Positions 1-8,505 of a DNA stretch of 64,000 bases are shown here, in pieces. The stretch is taken from positions 1 to 64,000 of the forward strand of contig CAWVSL010000001.1 in the NCBI GenBank assembly GCA_963933115.1. The letters run 5' to 3'. The stretch's first letter is position 1. Each line of letters opens with the position of its first letter. The position numbers were made by a program, and so were the translations under genes. The notes below the pieces were generated by a model that worked only from the letters and a program-made list of their open reading frames with translations, was not told the origin of the DNA and searched no databases. The DNA comes from JALJPB01 sp963933115 (GTDB taxonomy: Bacteria > Pseudomonadota > Gammaproteobacteria > Enterobacterales > Alteromonadaceae).

Positions 1-36
1 ATTGTTATTGTTATTGTTATTGTTATTGTTATTGTT
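1..36. repeat. Hexanucleotide tandem repeat (ATTGTT)x6
   Basis: Six perfect copies of ATTGTT begin at the first base, so the array may extend beyond the window. It ends 9 bases past the stop codon of the SDR gene at 46-966. Such arrays can vary in copy number by slippage; the position is downstream of the gene, so an effect on expression is not evident. Confidence 0.95.
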
Positions 37-45
37 CAGTAAATA

Positions 46-966
46 TTATATTTGTTGTGACTTCATAAAAGCCATGGCTTTCATAACAAACTTCTCACCT
101 TGTTTAGCACCGGATGCTAATGTTTTTTGACCTGTTTGGTCCGTTAATTCGTCCCAATGTGCGCGTACTGCTTCTGGATTTTGTGATGACTGAGGAATAA
201 AGCAACCTTCAGTTTCAACTAGGCTAGCACTAGAATATCCACCCGCACCAGCACATAAAATAAACTGATTTGGCGCATCATCATCACATAAGGTTAGCAT
301 GCCAGCGGTTACAGCTTCAGGAGCAAAGGCTTTGACTATCTCTTCAGGCATTAAGTCTTCTGTCATGCGAGTGCCTGCTGTTGGAGCAAGAGCATTGACA
401 TGAATATTGTTTTTTGCTCCCTCAAGTACCAAGGTATTCATCAAACCGAGTACCGCCATCTTAGCAGCGCCATAGTTAGACTGACCAAAATTACCGTACA
501 TACCACTTGAAGATGTTGTCATGACAATACGACCATAGTTTTGTTGACGCATGATCTCCCATACCGCTTTCGTACAATTAACCGAGCCCATAACGTGAAC
601 GTCCATAACGAGTTTAAAATCATCTAATGACATTTTACTAAATGACTTATCACGCAATATGCCGGCATTATTGATCAAAATATCAACACGTCCCCACTTA
701 TCCATGGCTTTTTGAACCATGTCTTCTACTTCATCAAAATTAGCAACATTAGCGCCATGGCTGATAGCTTCGCCACCCATTTGTTCAATAAGGTTGACCA
801 CTTCTTGTGACGCTTCACTTGATGCACCACTGCCGTCACGAGCGCCACCTAAATCATTAACAACAACCTTTGCACCACGTTGAGCTAACGCAAGCGCATG
901 TGAACGACCTAGTCCATTACCTGCCCCTGTTACAATGGCAACTTTACCTTCAAAACTTATTGTCAT
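46..966 (-). CDS. SDR family (3R)-hydroxyacyl-CoA dehydrogenase-like
   Basis: This is a 306-residue short-chain dehydrogenase. The NAD(P)-binding TGxxxGxG motif is at residues 13-20, NNAG at 99-102, the catalytic serine around 152-154 and the YxxxK pair at Y165/K169. The N-terminal start (FEGKVAIVTGAGNGLGRSHA) and the length resemble the dehydrogenase domain of multifunctional enzyme type 2, which oxidises (3R)-hydroxyacyl-CoA in beta-oxidation. The MaoC-type hydratase gene lies 38 bp upstream on the same strand, so the pair looks like the two MFE-2 activities as separate proteins in one operon. An AAGGATT Shine-Dalgarno precedes the ATG. The substrate is not determinable from sequence. Confidence 0.88.
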   Translation of the reverse strand: MTISFEGKVAIVTGAGNGLGRSHALALAQRGAKVVVNDLGGARDGSGASSEASQEVVNLIEQMGGEAISHGANVANFDEVEDMVQKAMDKWGRVDILINNAGILRDKSFSKMSLDDFKLVMDVHVMGSVNCTKAVWEIMRQQNYGRIVMTTSSSGMYGNFGQSNYGAAKMAVLGLMNTLVLEGAKNNIHVNALAPTAGTRMTEDLMPEEIVKAFAPEAVTAGMLTLCDDDAPNQFILCAGAGGYSSASLVETEGCFIPQSSQNPEAVRAHWDELTDQTGQKTLASGAKQGEKFVMKAMAFMKSQQI

Positions 967-1004
967 GTTAATCCTTCTAATATCTTAGTTATAACTGTTT
1001 AAAT

Positions 1005-1466
1005 TTACTTAACCATTTGTACTGAAATCCACTCAGCAACAAGAGCGGGTGTATCGCAACCTTCAATTTCTACTGTAACCTCGGTAGATAAACGAAATTG
1101 GCCAGGTTTTTTTTCTTCAATAGAGAGTATTTTAGCATGCGCTCTTATACGACTATCCACAGCAACCGGTTGAAGGAACCTGACTTTATCAAAACCAGCA
1201 TTTAAGCCCATATAAAAGCCATCAATAATAACACTGAAATTTTCAGCGAAATGAGACAACATCGATAATGATAAAAAACCGTGAGCGATAGTTGAGCCAA
1301 AAGGCGTAGCTTTCGCTTTCTCTTCGTCAACATGAATAAATTGATGGTCAAGGGTACAATCAGCAAATAGGTTAATTTGATCTTGGGTAATTAGATGCCA
1401 ATCTGTTGGCTCTGCTTGATAGCCGATAAAACTGGCTATTTCATTACTTTTTATTAATTTAGGCAT
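1005..1466 (-). CDS. MaoC-like (R)-specific enoyl-CoA hydratase
   Basis: A 153-residue single hot-dog domain protein. The hydratase-2 signature is present: D40, H45 (DHQFIHVD) and the following AHGF at 61-64. Family members add water to trans-2-enoyl-CoA to give (3R)-hydroxyacyl-CoA. It is the first gene of a two-gene minus-strand unit with the SDR gene downstream, which would oxidise that product. The promoter region upstream carries the three-half-site element at 1545-1596, about 80 bp from the ATG. A closely related role, such as dehydration of a branched or terpenoid acyl-CoA, cannot be excluded. Confidence 0.85.
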   Translation of the reverse strand: MPKLIKSNEIASFIGYQAEPTDWHLITQDQINLFADCTLDHQFIHVDEEKAKATPFGSTIAHGFLSLSMLSHFAENFSVIIDGFYMGLNAGFDKVRFLQPVAVDSRIRAHAKILSIEEKKPGQFRLSTEVTVEIEGCDTPALVAEWISVQMVK

Positions 1467-1851
1467 ATTTCTCTTATTTTCAACAGTAACGTTAAGACGT
1501 GTAAATTTAATGTAAACAATAATCTATGCTAATAGGCGCATTATAATTAAACAAATGAATAGTTTTAATACCCAACTATCTGCCTAACGAATAGTTAAAC
1601 GATAGATACCGATTTTAGCTAATAGGAAGTAAATACTTTTGTGTAATCGTTTCTTGTTGGAGTAACGATTTCATAAAACGCTTGTAATCATAAACTTGGT
1701 AACGTATTTCTATTAATTAAATCCTGACTTTAGAACTAATAAAGCGACAATTTATTTAACCTTAAACCATTTATGTAGCAAAAGTAGTAAGGTCTATTTT
1801 ATAACTTATATGAGTGATCTCAACATTAAAACAATTTGTTAGCTCTAAGGT
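1467..1851. other. Intergenic region, promoter of the MaoC-SDR pair
   Basis: This 385-base stretch separates the MaoC gene from the end of the next minus-strand SDR gene. It holds the putative LysR-type element at 1545-1596, annotated separately. I see no open frame or strong terminator in the rest. Confidence 0.6.
1545..1596. promoter_or_regulatory. Putative LysR-type binding element, copy 1
   Basis: Three half-sites are spaced exactly 16 bases apart: AATAGTT at 1558, AACTAT at 1574 (inverse orientation) and AATAGTT at 1590. The first 35 bases (1545-1579) match 7049-7083 at 33 positions, and the third half-site has the same offset in both copies. The element lies about 80 bp upstream of the MaoC start. 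The second copy is in the divergent promoter of the LysR gene at 7164, which makes that protein the likely ligand. Binding is an inference. Confidence 0.75.
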
Positions 1852-2613
1852 TTAAGCGGCAGATACACCGCCATCGATTGCAATACATTGACCGGTCATA
1901 TAAGAATTTGCTGGTGATAACATCATCAACATCATAGCGACAATTTCTTTCGGTTCACCTAAACGTTTCATCGGTGCACCTTGGCTCATTTTAGCCTGCA
2001 TGTTCTCATCAGCCATATCAGTAACCATTTGCGTTAAGGTAAAAAATGGGCAGATAGCATTAATGCGAATATTGTGACGTCCGTATTCAACCGCACCTGT
2101 TTTGGTTAAACCAATAACCGCATGTTTCGCCATAGAATAAGCGCCAACCCTTGCTGCGCCTCCAAGGCCTGCCATTGAGCTAACATTAAGAATTGCGCCT
2201 CCGTCTTGCGTAAGCATTTGCTTAATTTGATGACTCATACCAAATTGCACGCCTTTGACATTGATAGCAAACTGACTGTCCATTAACGCTTCGTCAATGT
2301 CATGTAATGGTGTGAAGTCATGAGCAACTCCCGCATTGTTTACACCGATATCAACACGGCCAAAATGTTTAATAGCAGCATCGACCATAGCTTTACAGTC
2401 TTCATTGATAGAGACATCACATTTTAAGGCAATAACTTCGGCGCCTGTTGAAGCAATATCATCAGCAACTTTAAGTACTGCCATTTCTTTAATGTCGCTT
2501 ATCACTAATTTAGCACCACGTTGCGCTAGTTCCTCAGCAAGTAATTTACCAAAACCTTGAGCGGCTCCAGTGATAACAGCAACTTTGCCGGTAAAGTCTA
2601 ATAATGGATCCAT
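1852..2613 (-). CDS. SDR family oxidoreductase
   Basis: A 253-residue classical SDR. The cofactor motif TGAAQGFG is at residues 15-22, NNAG at 92-95, catalytic S145/S146 and Y159xxxK163, and the C-terminal GQCIAIDGG is typical. The ATG is preceded by a strong AAAGGAGT. It lies 44 bp downstream of the phosphotransferase gene and is probably co-transcribed with it and the acyl-CoA dehydrogenase. By analogy with the levulinate (lva) pathway an SDR in this position could reduce or oxidise the 3- or 4-position of the acyl-CoA; the direction and substrate are inference. Confidence 0.85.
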   Translation of the reverse strand: MDPLLDFTGKVAVITGAAQGFGKLLAEELAQRGAKLVISDIKEMAVLKVADDIASTGAEVIALKCDVSINEDCKAMVDAAIKHFGRVDIGVNNAGVAHDFTPLHDIDEALMDSQFAINVKGVQFGMSHQIKQMLTQDGGAILNVSSMAGLGGAARVGAYSMAKHAVIGLTKTGAVEYGRHNIRINAICPFFTLTQMVTDMADENMQAKMSQGAPMKRLGEPKEIVAMMLMMLSPANSYMTGQCIAIDGGVSAA

Positions 2614-2657
2614 GGGGTGACTCCTTTAATGTTTATCATTGTTGTTTTACCTTATCG

Positions 2658-3695
2658 CTACGCTTTTTCTTCAGCGATAACCTGCAAGGCCATTTTTGCT
2701 AGGGGTTCAACGAAAGAACCGACTTTATTGGCATTTTTATTTGAGGCATTTCCTTGGCTAGCACGTTTAGCAACACCTTGTACGATGGCCGCTAAACGAA
2801 AAAAGCTAAACGCCAAATAAAATGTCCAGTTTTCAATCTGTTTGATACCCATACGCTGGCAGTATTGAGCAACATATTCTTCCTCAGTCGGAATACCTAA
2901 ACTTGCGCGGTCAACATCTTGTAAACCATCAATACTGCCCATTCCTGATGGCATACGCAATTGCATACATTGGTAAGCTAAATCAGAATAAGGATGCCCT
3001 AAAGTAGAAAGTTCCCAATCTAGAATCGCTATAACCTCTGCTTTATCTTTATCAAACATAATGTTGTCTAAACGAAAGTCTCCATGAACGAGGCAAACCC
3101 TGCCATCATCATCAGGTAGGTTTTCTTCTAACCAGTGGCTTAATTCATCCATGGCATTAATTTTGAGTAGTTCGGTTATGCGGTATTGTGATGTCCAACG
3201 GCCTAATTGACGCTCAAAATAATTACCTGCTTTACCATAATCACTTAAACCGGCAGTATCAACGTCAACGCGATGAAGAGCCACTAAGGCTTTATTCATC
3301 ACATCATACATTTGAGTTCGACGTTCATTACTTTCAATTTCAGCTAAGGAAGCACTCCAATAAACCACACCATCACAGTACTCCATGAGATAAAACATTG
3401 AACCCATAATGCTCAAGTCCTCACATAGGTGAAAAACTTCAGCGACAGGTACTTCGCTATTTCTCAGCGCATTCAGTACTTTATATTCGCGGTCAACGGC
3501 ATGTGCTGATTTCAATAATTTTCCGGGGGGCTGTCTACGTAATACATAGGTTCCTGACTGCGCAGATACTTTATAGGTTGGGTTTGACTGGCCGCCAGGG
3601 AATTTATCGAGTGTTACGGGACCTTTGAAGCCTTCAATGTTTGCTTGGAGATAAGTGGTTAACTTTTCAATATCAATCGATAAAGCATCTGACAT
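2658..3695 (-). CDS. APH-family phosphotransferase, ACAD10/11 kinase-domain type
   Basis: A 345-residue aminoglycoside-phosphotransferase-fold kinase. The Brenner motif HGDFRLDN (residues 204-211, catalytic D206) and the metal-binding LDWELSTLG (D226) are intact. This subfamily matches the N-terminal kinase domain of ACAD10/ACAD11 and LvaA, which phosphorylate the 4-hydroxyl of 4-hydroxyacyl-CoAs. It sits 72 bp downstream of the partner acyl-CoA dehydrogenase gene, which supports that role over antibiotic resistance. The specific substrate is inferred from context. Confidence 0.83.
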   Translation of the reverse strand: MSDALSIDIEKLTTYLQANIEGFKGPVTLDKFPGGQSNPTYKVSAQSGTYVLRRQPPGKLLKSAHAVDREYKVLNALRNSEVPVAEVFHLCEDLSIMGSMFYLMEYCDGVVYWSASLAEIESNERRTQMYDVMNKALVALHRVDVDTAGLSDYGKAGNYFERQLGRWTSQYRITELLKINAMDELSHWLEENLPDDDGRVCLVHGDFRLDNIMFDKDKAEVIAILDWELSTLGHPYSDLAYQCMQLRMPSGMGSIDGLQDVDRASLGIPTEEEYVAQYCQRMGIKQIENWTFYLAFSFFRLAAIVQGVAKRASQGNASNKNANKVGSFVEPLAKMALQVIAEEKA

Positions 3696-3767
3696 TAGGG
3701 AATACTCTTGAGGTAATGTTATTTAATTACTCGATAGGTTGAATTAGCACCCAACCTATCGATAGCG

Positions 3768-4979
3768 TTAACTGGTGATTTTTTTCACTAAATCACGACC
3801 TAATTGCATCATATGAACTTCATCAGGTCCATCAGCTAAGCGCAAAGTACGTTGACCGGCATAAGCATGGGCCAAAAAGGTGTCTTGGCTGACACCAACA
3901 GCACCATGACATTGAATGGCTCGGTCGATAACATCAAGCGACATATTTGGCGCGACAATTTTAATCATTGCAATTAATTCTTTAGCCGCTTTATTTCCCT
4001 CGTCATCCATTTTTTGAGCTGTTTTAAGTGTCATTAAACGGGCTTGTTCAATCTGACAAGCCGATATGGCGATAGCTTCACGTATTGATTGTTGTTTGAT
4101 CATTGGACGACCAAAAACAATACGCTCATTGACACGTTTACACATTAAATCTAAGGCACGTTGGGCAATACCAATTGAACGCATGCAGTGATGAATACGT
4201 CCAGGACCTAATCGACCTTGGGCAATTTCAAAACCTTTACCTTCACCAACAATAATATTGTCAACCGGTACCCGAACGTTTTCAAAAGTAATTTCAGCAT
4301 GCCCTTCAGGTGCATCATCATAGCCAAAAACTTTCATCGGTCGAACTATTGTGACACCTGGCGTATTCATCTCCACTAATACTTGAGATTGTTGGATGTA
4401 GCGATTAGTATTTTCGGGATCAGTTTTACCCATCACAATCATAATTTCACATTGTTTACGACAGGCACCACTGATATAAAACTTACGCCCGTTGATGACA
4501 TATTCATCACCGTCTCGATCAATACGTAATTCAATGTTAGTCGCATCACTTGAAGCAACTTCAGGTTCAGTCATCGCAAAAGCAGAACGGATTTTTCCTT
4601 CGAGCAAAGGTTCTAACCATCGTTTTTTCTGTACTTCATTACCATACTTAGCGAGAACCTCCATGTTACCGGTATCAGGTGCTGAACAATTAAAGACCTC
4701 GGGCCCCCACATCACTTTACCCATAATTTCAGCTAAGGGTGCATATTCTAAATTGGTCAAGCCAGCGCTATATTCACCATAAGCGACTGGTAAAAAGAAA
4801 TTCCATAAACCTTGATCTTTTGCTTTAGCTTTTAACGTTTCCATTAATGGCGGTGTTGACCAAGGATGTAAGGCTACCTGCTTATGCATTTCTTCTTCAT
4901 TAGGATAAACATGTTCATCCATAAATGAAGTTACACGATTCATCAATTCTTTAACTTTATTACTGTATTCAAAATCCAT
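3768..4979 (-). CDS. Acyl-CoA dehydrogenase, ACAD10/11-like
   Basis: A 403-residue flavoprotein with the acyl-CoA dehydrogenase N-, middle (FAMTEPEVASSDATNI) and C-terminal domains. Where ordinary family members have YEGT with the catalytic Glu, this protein has ADGPDEVH (residues 382-389), the signature of the ACAD10/11 and LvaC group. That group works on 4-phosphohydroxyacyl-CoA and yields an enoyl-CoA after loss of phosphate. The neighbouring phosphotransferase would supply the substrate. AAGGATCT precedes the ATG. It is probably the first gene of an operon running to 1852. Confidence 0.87.
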   Translation of the reverse strand: MDFEYSNKVKELMNRVTSFMDEHVYPNEEEMHKQVALHPWSTPPLMETLKAKAKDQGLWNFFLPVAYGEYSAGLTNLEYAPLAEIMGKVMWGPEVFNCSAPDTGNMEVLAKYGNEVQKKRWLEPLLEGKIRSAFAMTEPEVASSDATNIELRIDRDGDEYVINGRKFYISGACRKQCEIMIVMGKTDPENTNRYIQQSQVLVEMNTPGVTIVRPMKVFGYDDAPEGHAEITFENVRVPVDNIIVGEGKGFEIAQGRLGPGRIHHCMRSIGIAQRALDLMCKRVNERIVFGRPMIKQQSIREAIAISACQIEQARLMTLKTAQKMDDEGNKAAKELIAMIKIVAPNMSLDVIDRAIQCHGAVGVSQDTFLAHAYAGQRTLRLADGPDEVHMMQLGRDLVKKITS

Positions 4980-5048
4980 AAGAGATCCTTAGTTAGCTGT
5001 TCTAATACTTTTTAATTTCTGTTGTTAAACTTGATTAAAAATAAATTA

Positions 5049-5240
5049 TCATTTGCTTAATTTCATCAATGCTTCTTTATTAAATGGCGCAATTTGCTCC
5101 TCTTTTTTATCACGGATTTTATTAACCCATTGCAGATAACCTAGAAAAGCACAACCAATAGGGACAAGAGCAAATTCATCATTATCTTGGGTATTTTCAG
5201 TTGTTAGATTTGCTTGTCTTAAAATAGACGTTACAAATTT
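5049..5240 (-). pseudogene. Small open frame without start codon, possible gene remnant
   Basis: A 63-codon open frame on the minus strand, between in-frame TGA at 5243-5241 and TGA at 5051-5049, reads like protein (for example FALVPIGCAFLGYLQWVNKI, then a Lys/Glu-rich tail). It has no ATG, GTG or TTG near its beginning. It lies between the SDR gene (5283-6053) and the acyl-CoA dehydrogenase gene in the same orientation. It may be the 3' end of a decayed gene, or a small gene with an unusual start. I do not recognise the family. Confidence 0.35.
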
Positions 5241-5282
5241 TCAACGTGCTTTATCTCAACACAGTCGCTTACTGCTAAACGG

Positions 5283-6053
5283 CTATCCAATCAAAAAGCC
5301 ACCGTCAACATTAATAGCCGTACCTGTTGTATAACTTGACGCATTTGATACTAAATAAAGCACAGTACCAGCCATTTCATCTGGCTGAGCTACTCGTTTC
5401 ATGGGAACGTGGTGCATTAATTGTTCAAGAATTTTGGGATTGTTCACTAAGGTTGAAGCAAATTTGGTATCTGTACCACCGGGTAATAAAGCGTTAACAC
5501 GAATGTTAAACTGCGCACATTCTTTGGCAAAAGTTTTAGTCATGGAAATAACTGCCGCCTTGGTGATTGAATATATACCTTGATAATCGCCTGGAATGAC
5601 ACCATTAATAGAGGCAACATTAACAATGGCGCCACCCTCATTTTCCTTCATCAATCTAGCACCCATAGTAGACATGAAAAAATACCCTCTGATATTAACA
5701 TCAACGGTTTTTTGAAAAGCGCCCAAGTCAGTGTCTAATACGTGGCCAAAATAAGGATTCGCCGCAGCATTGTTTACTAATATATCAAGCTTGCCATGCT
5801 CTGCAGAAATTTGAGCAAATATTGACTCTATCTGATTCATTTCGCCAATATGACAAGCTATTGCTTGAGCACTTCCACCAGATTCAATAATATTGTCAAC
5901 AACCGCTTGGCAGCTTTCAACTTTACGACTTGAAACGATGACGTGAGCGCCATGATGAGCTAGCAGCTTAGCGATACTTTCACCAATACCACGACTTGCG
6001 CCAGTTACTAAGGCGACTTTTCCTGACAAATCAAATAAATTGTCCATACTCAT
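5283..6053 (-). CDS. SDR family oxidoreductase (DHRS4/FabG-like)
   Basis: A 256-residue short-chain dehydrogenase with TGASRGIG at residues 17-24, NNAA at 94-97, S148 and Y161xxxK165, ending in a GGF(L) motif typical of the family. It resembles the group annotated as 3-oxoacyl reductases or carbonyl reductases. A second in-frame ATG two codons in could also be the start. It lies 66 bp downstream of the histidine phosphatase gene and probably shares its promoter, which carries the LysR-type element at 7049-7108. Confidence 0.85.
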   Translation of the reverse strand: MSMDNLFDLSGKVALVTGASRGIGESIAKLLAHHGAHVIVSSRKVESCQAVVDNIIESGGSAQAIACHIGEMNQIESIFAQISAEHGKLDILVNNAAANPYFGHVLDTDLGAFQKTVDVNIRGYFFMSTMGARLMKENEGGAIVNVASINGVIPGDYQGIYSITKAAVISMTKTFAKECAQFNIRVNALLPGGTDTKFASTLVNNPKILEQLMHHVPMKRVAQPDEMAGTVLYLVSNASSYTTGTAINVDGGFLIG

Positions 6054-6119
6054 ATTATTTTCTACCTACATTTTGGTTAATTGTATTGACGAAGCGTTTT
6101 GTCCTGAGGTAACAGCAAG

Positions 6120-6854
6120 TTACCTAAACGTTATCCAGTTATCACCCGCCTGCTCTAAATGATTGTAATTATTTAAATAGTCCACACTCAACATATTTTC
6201 AGAGAAGAGGAGTTTGGTTACACTGGTATTTCTTGATTGTTGGTTAATTTGCAATGCATGATGATCGCTTAACTGTAAAATATGTTGAACAATAGCCGAA
6301 ATCGTTCCACCGGAAGTAAAGACTAAAATATTCTTTGTTTTTTTAGACTCTCCTGAGTTAGTAACAGATTTACGACTACTTGCTAATTCTTGTTTAATTA
6401 TATCTTGCAGTGCACGTATGCATCGTCGCTTAAATTTAGTCCAGCTTTCTTGATATTCATTATCAAAATCACCGGATACCCAGCGACTTAAAGCATTAGC
6501 AAATTCGTTTTGAAACGTTTTATTTGGGTCTTTTAACCGATTAACTTCAGCACTCATTACTGCAAAATTTTTCCACTGATGGTTATAATTAGTCAAAATA
6601 TCGACATGATCAAACTCATTAAAACCTGAATGTATAATCATTGGGGTTTCTTGCCCCTGATAGCCCTCAGTAAAACCCTTAAGTGTTTGTCCGTGGCGAA
6701 GTAAGTCTCCAGAATAAAACTTGTGAGGTACAACACTTGATTGCCAATATTGACCTAAAATCACCGCTTGTTTACTACCTTTTGCTGATAATTGGTCATA
6801 ATCAGCGCTGCCAAATGATGCTTGGCCATGTCGAATTAAATAAATTGCTGCCAT
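6120..6854 (-). CDS. Histidine phosphatase superfamily protein
   Basis: A 244-residue phosphoglycerate-mutase-like protein with the N-terminal phosphohistidine motif IRHGQASF. The position where the second catalytic histidine usually lies reads VFTSGGTISAIVQH, so the canonical HG pair is replaced by SGG; this occurs in a subgroup of the family. It is the first gene after the divergent promoter shared with the LysR gene. Its co-location with an APH-type kinase suggests a phosphatase role in phospho-hydroxyacyl metabolism, but that is inference. Confidence 0.78.
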   Translation of the reverse strand: MAAIYLIRHGQASFGSADYDQLSAKGSKQAVILGQYWQSSVVPHKFYSGDLLRHGQTLKGFTEGYQGQETPMIIHSGFNEFDHVDILTNYNHQWKNFAVMSAEVNRLKDPNKTFQNEFANALSRWVSGDFDNEYQESWTKFKRRCIRALQDIIKQELASSRKSVTNSGESKKTKNILVFTSGGTISAIVQHILQLSDHHALQINQQSRNTSVTKLLFSENMLSVDYLNNYNHLEQAGDNWITFR

Positions 6855-7163
6855 TTTATAATTCTGACTTTAAAAATAGCTGACAAGACACCAAAGAGGA
6901 TATTAAATAATCGGCTATTGTTTTTGTATTTATTATAGTTTTGATGTAGACAGTCACATTAACCCCTTTGTTCTATTGTAAATAGCAAATATAAAATATT
7001 TTTTATTCATAAACCGAAGATACTTGACTATGCTAAGCCCACCCTCTAAATTAAACAAATGAATAGTTCTAATAACCAACTATTTATTTTATAAATAGTT
7101 GGTTATTAAATAGTCGTGTTATTTCTGTCTTAATCACAAGGTAATGAGGCTAATGGAGTAAGT
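6855..7163. other. Divergent intergenic region between the phosphatase and LysR genes
   Basis: The 309-base region contains the promoters for the minus-strand 6854 gene and the plus-strand LysR gene. The main visible structure is the element and palindrome at 7049-7108. No open frame was seen. Confidence 0.6.
7049..7108. promoter_or_regulatory. Putative LysR-type binding element, copy 2, with perfect palindrome
   Basis: Half-sites AATAGTT (7062), AACTAT (7078) and AATAGTT (7094) have the same 16-base spacing as copy 1 at 1545-1596. In addition, 7070-7087 and 7091-7108 form a perfect 18-bp inverted repeat around TTT. It ends 55 bases before the LysR ATG and lies about 195 bases from the divergent gene. 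This is the classic location for an autoregulated LysR operator. Confidence 0.78.
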
Positions 7164-8075
7164 ATGAAAATTGATTTAAATTTATTTATTGTCTTTGATG
7201 CAATCTATTGTGAAGGCAATATAACGAAAGCAGCGTCAGTGTTAAATCTATCACAACCGGCGGTTAGTCATTCGTTAGGAAAATTACGCACTTATTTTGA
7301 TGACGCTTTGTTTATCAGACAAGGTAATGAAATGAGGCCAACTCCCGTGGCTAAAAATGTAATCGCTGACGTTCGAGAGGCGTTACATCAATTACAAGTT
7401 TGTTTAGTACAGTCACGTCAATTTGAACCGCTAACTTCTCGAAAAAATTTTACATTATCATTGCACGGTTCATTAGAGCCTTATTATTTACCCATACTGA
7501 TGGAAAGCTTATCAAGAGAGTCCCCTTCGGTAAATTTACAAAGTAATATGAGGGTACGTCGAACCGAATTGGAAAATAAATTAGCGAGTGGTGATATTGA
7601 TTTAGCAATAGATGCACTGTTTCCTGTAAGCAATAATATTCTGCATACTAAACTAGAACAAGACCAACTCGTTGTTGTTGCCAGAAATAATCATCCTAGT
7701 TTTTCTAAAAAATTAGACTTGGCAACCTACCTTAGTCTTGACCATGTATTAGTTTCATCTCGCTCTAGCGGCCCTGGCATTGAAGACTTTGAGTTATCAC
7801 GGTTAGGTGTACATCGTAATATTGCTTTAAGGTGTCAACACGCATTAGCGGCATGTAGAGTGATATTGGGCAATGATATGATATTAACTCTGCCAAGAAT
7901 TGCAGCGAAAATGTATAGTGAAATGCTCGACATATCTATTTTTGAAATGCCTGTTGAATTACCTGATATTGATGTTCATTTGTACTGGCATAGCAATGTA
8001 GATAAGGACCCCGCTAATAGATGGTTAAGGAATAAAATGATTATGGCGGCATCAAACACACACTTTATTAAATAA
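7164..8075 (+). CDS. LysR family transcriptional regulator
   Basis: A 303-residue regulator. The N-terminal winged helix-turn-helix (LNLFIVFDAIYCEGNITKAA, then LNLSQPAVSHSLGKLR) occupies residues 4-63 and a LysR substrate-binding domain follows. GGAG precedes the ATG. It is transcribed away from the minus-strand acyl-CoA catabolic genes, and two copies of a three-half-site element lie in the promoter regions of these genes (1545-1596, 7049-7108). It is therefore probably the regulator of this locus, responding to an acyl-CoA or hydroxy-acid intermediate. The effector is unknown. Confidence 0.9.
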   Translation: MKIDLNLFIVFDAIYCEGNITKAASVLNLSQPAVSHSLGKLRTYFDDALFIRQGNEMRPTPVAKNVIADVREALHQLQVCLVQSRQFEPLTSRKNFTLSLHGSLEPYYLPILMESLSRESPSVNLQSNMRVRRTELENKLASGDIDLAIDALFPVSNNILHTKLEQDQLVVVARNNHPSFSKKLDLATYLSLDHVLVSSRSSGPGIEDFELSRLGVHRNIALRCQHALAACRVILGNDMILTLPRIAAKMYSEMLDISIFEMPVELPDIDVHLYWHSNVDKDPANRWLRNKMIMAASNTHFIK

Positions 8076-8221
8076 ATAGTCTCTGTAACGGTGAAAAATA
8101 ATAATAATATAGTCTGTTTATTTTATTATTATTGATTTATTTCTGTTTTCTTGCCCGCACAAGTAATCTAACTAGCTAATCAAACCGTATGATATAAGTA
8201 ACGTACTAATTGGAGAAACTC

Positions 8222-8398
8222 ATGTTTTCTATATTTAAATCAAATCCAACAAAAAAACTCAATAAGAGTCTTGATATTAAGCTTGAAAAAGCAATGCAGG
8301 CTCAAAGAAACGGTGACATAAAAACTTATTCTGAATTAACCTATGAAGCAGATCTCATTCAAAAAGAGATTACAGCGATAGAATCAAAGAACAAATAG
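8222..8398 (+). CDS. Small DUF6435-like protein
   Basis: A 58-residue hydrophilic helical protein starting MFSIFKSNPTKKLNKSLD and containing AMQAQRNGDIKTYS. It resembles a small widespread family (DUF6435) of unknown function; the family name is from memory. I chose the ATG at 8222 because GGAGA lies 5-10 bases before it. An upstream in-frame TTG at 8210 overlaps that ribosome site and is unlikely. The gene stands alone and is followed by a strong hairpin at 8432-8484. Confidence 0.75.
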   Translation: MFSIFKSNPTKKLNKSLDIKLEKAMQAQRNGDIKTYSELTYEADLIQKEITAIESKNK

Positions 8399-8431
8399 AA
8401 ACTATTAACGTCCCTAAACAGCTTGTAGGGC

Positions 8432-8484
8432 TAATAAATAGTCGACTAAAATTAAAATCGCTTTAATTAACCGACTATTTATTA
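8432..8484. terminator. Bidirectional hairpin between convergent genes
   Basis: A perfect 13-bp inverted repeat (8432-8444 with 8472-8484) flanks an AT-rich 27-base centre that can pair further. It lies between the ends of the convergent genes at 8398 and 8506. This fits a shared terminator, although no long T run follows on either side. Confidence 0.55.
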
Positions 8485-8505
8485 TCTTTATCTATTAGAT
8501 GTTTT

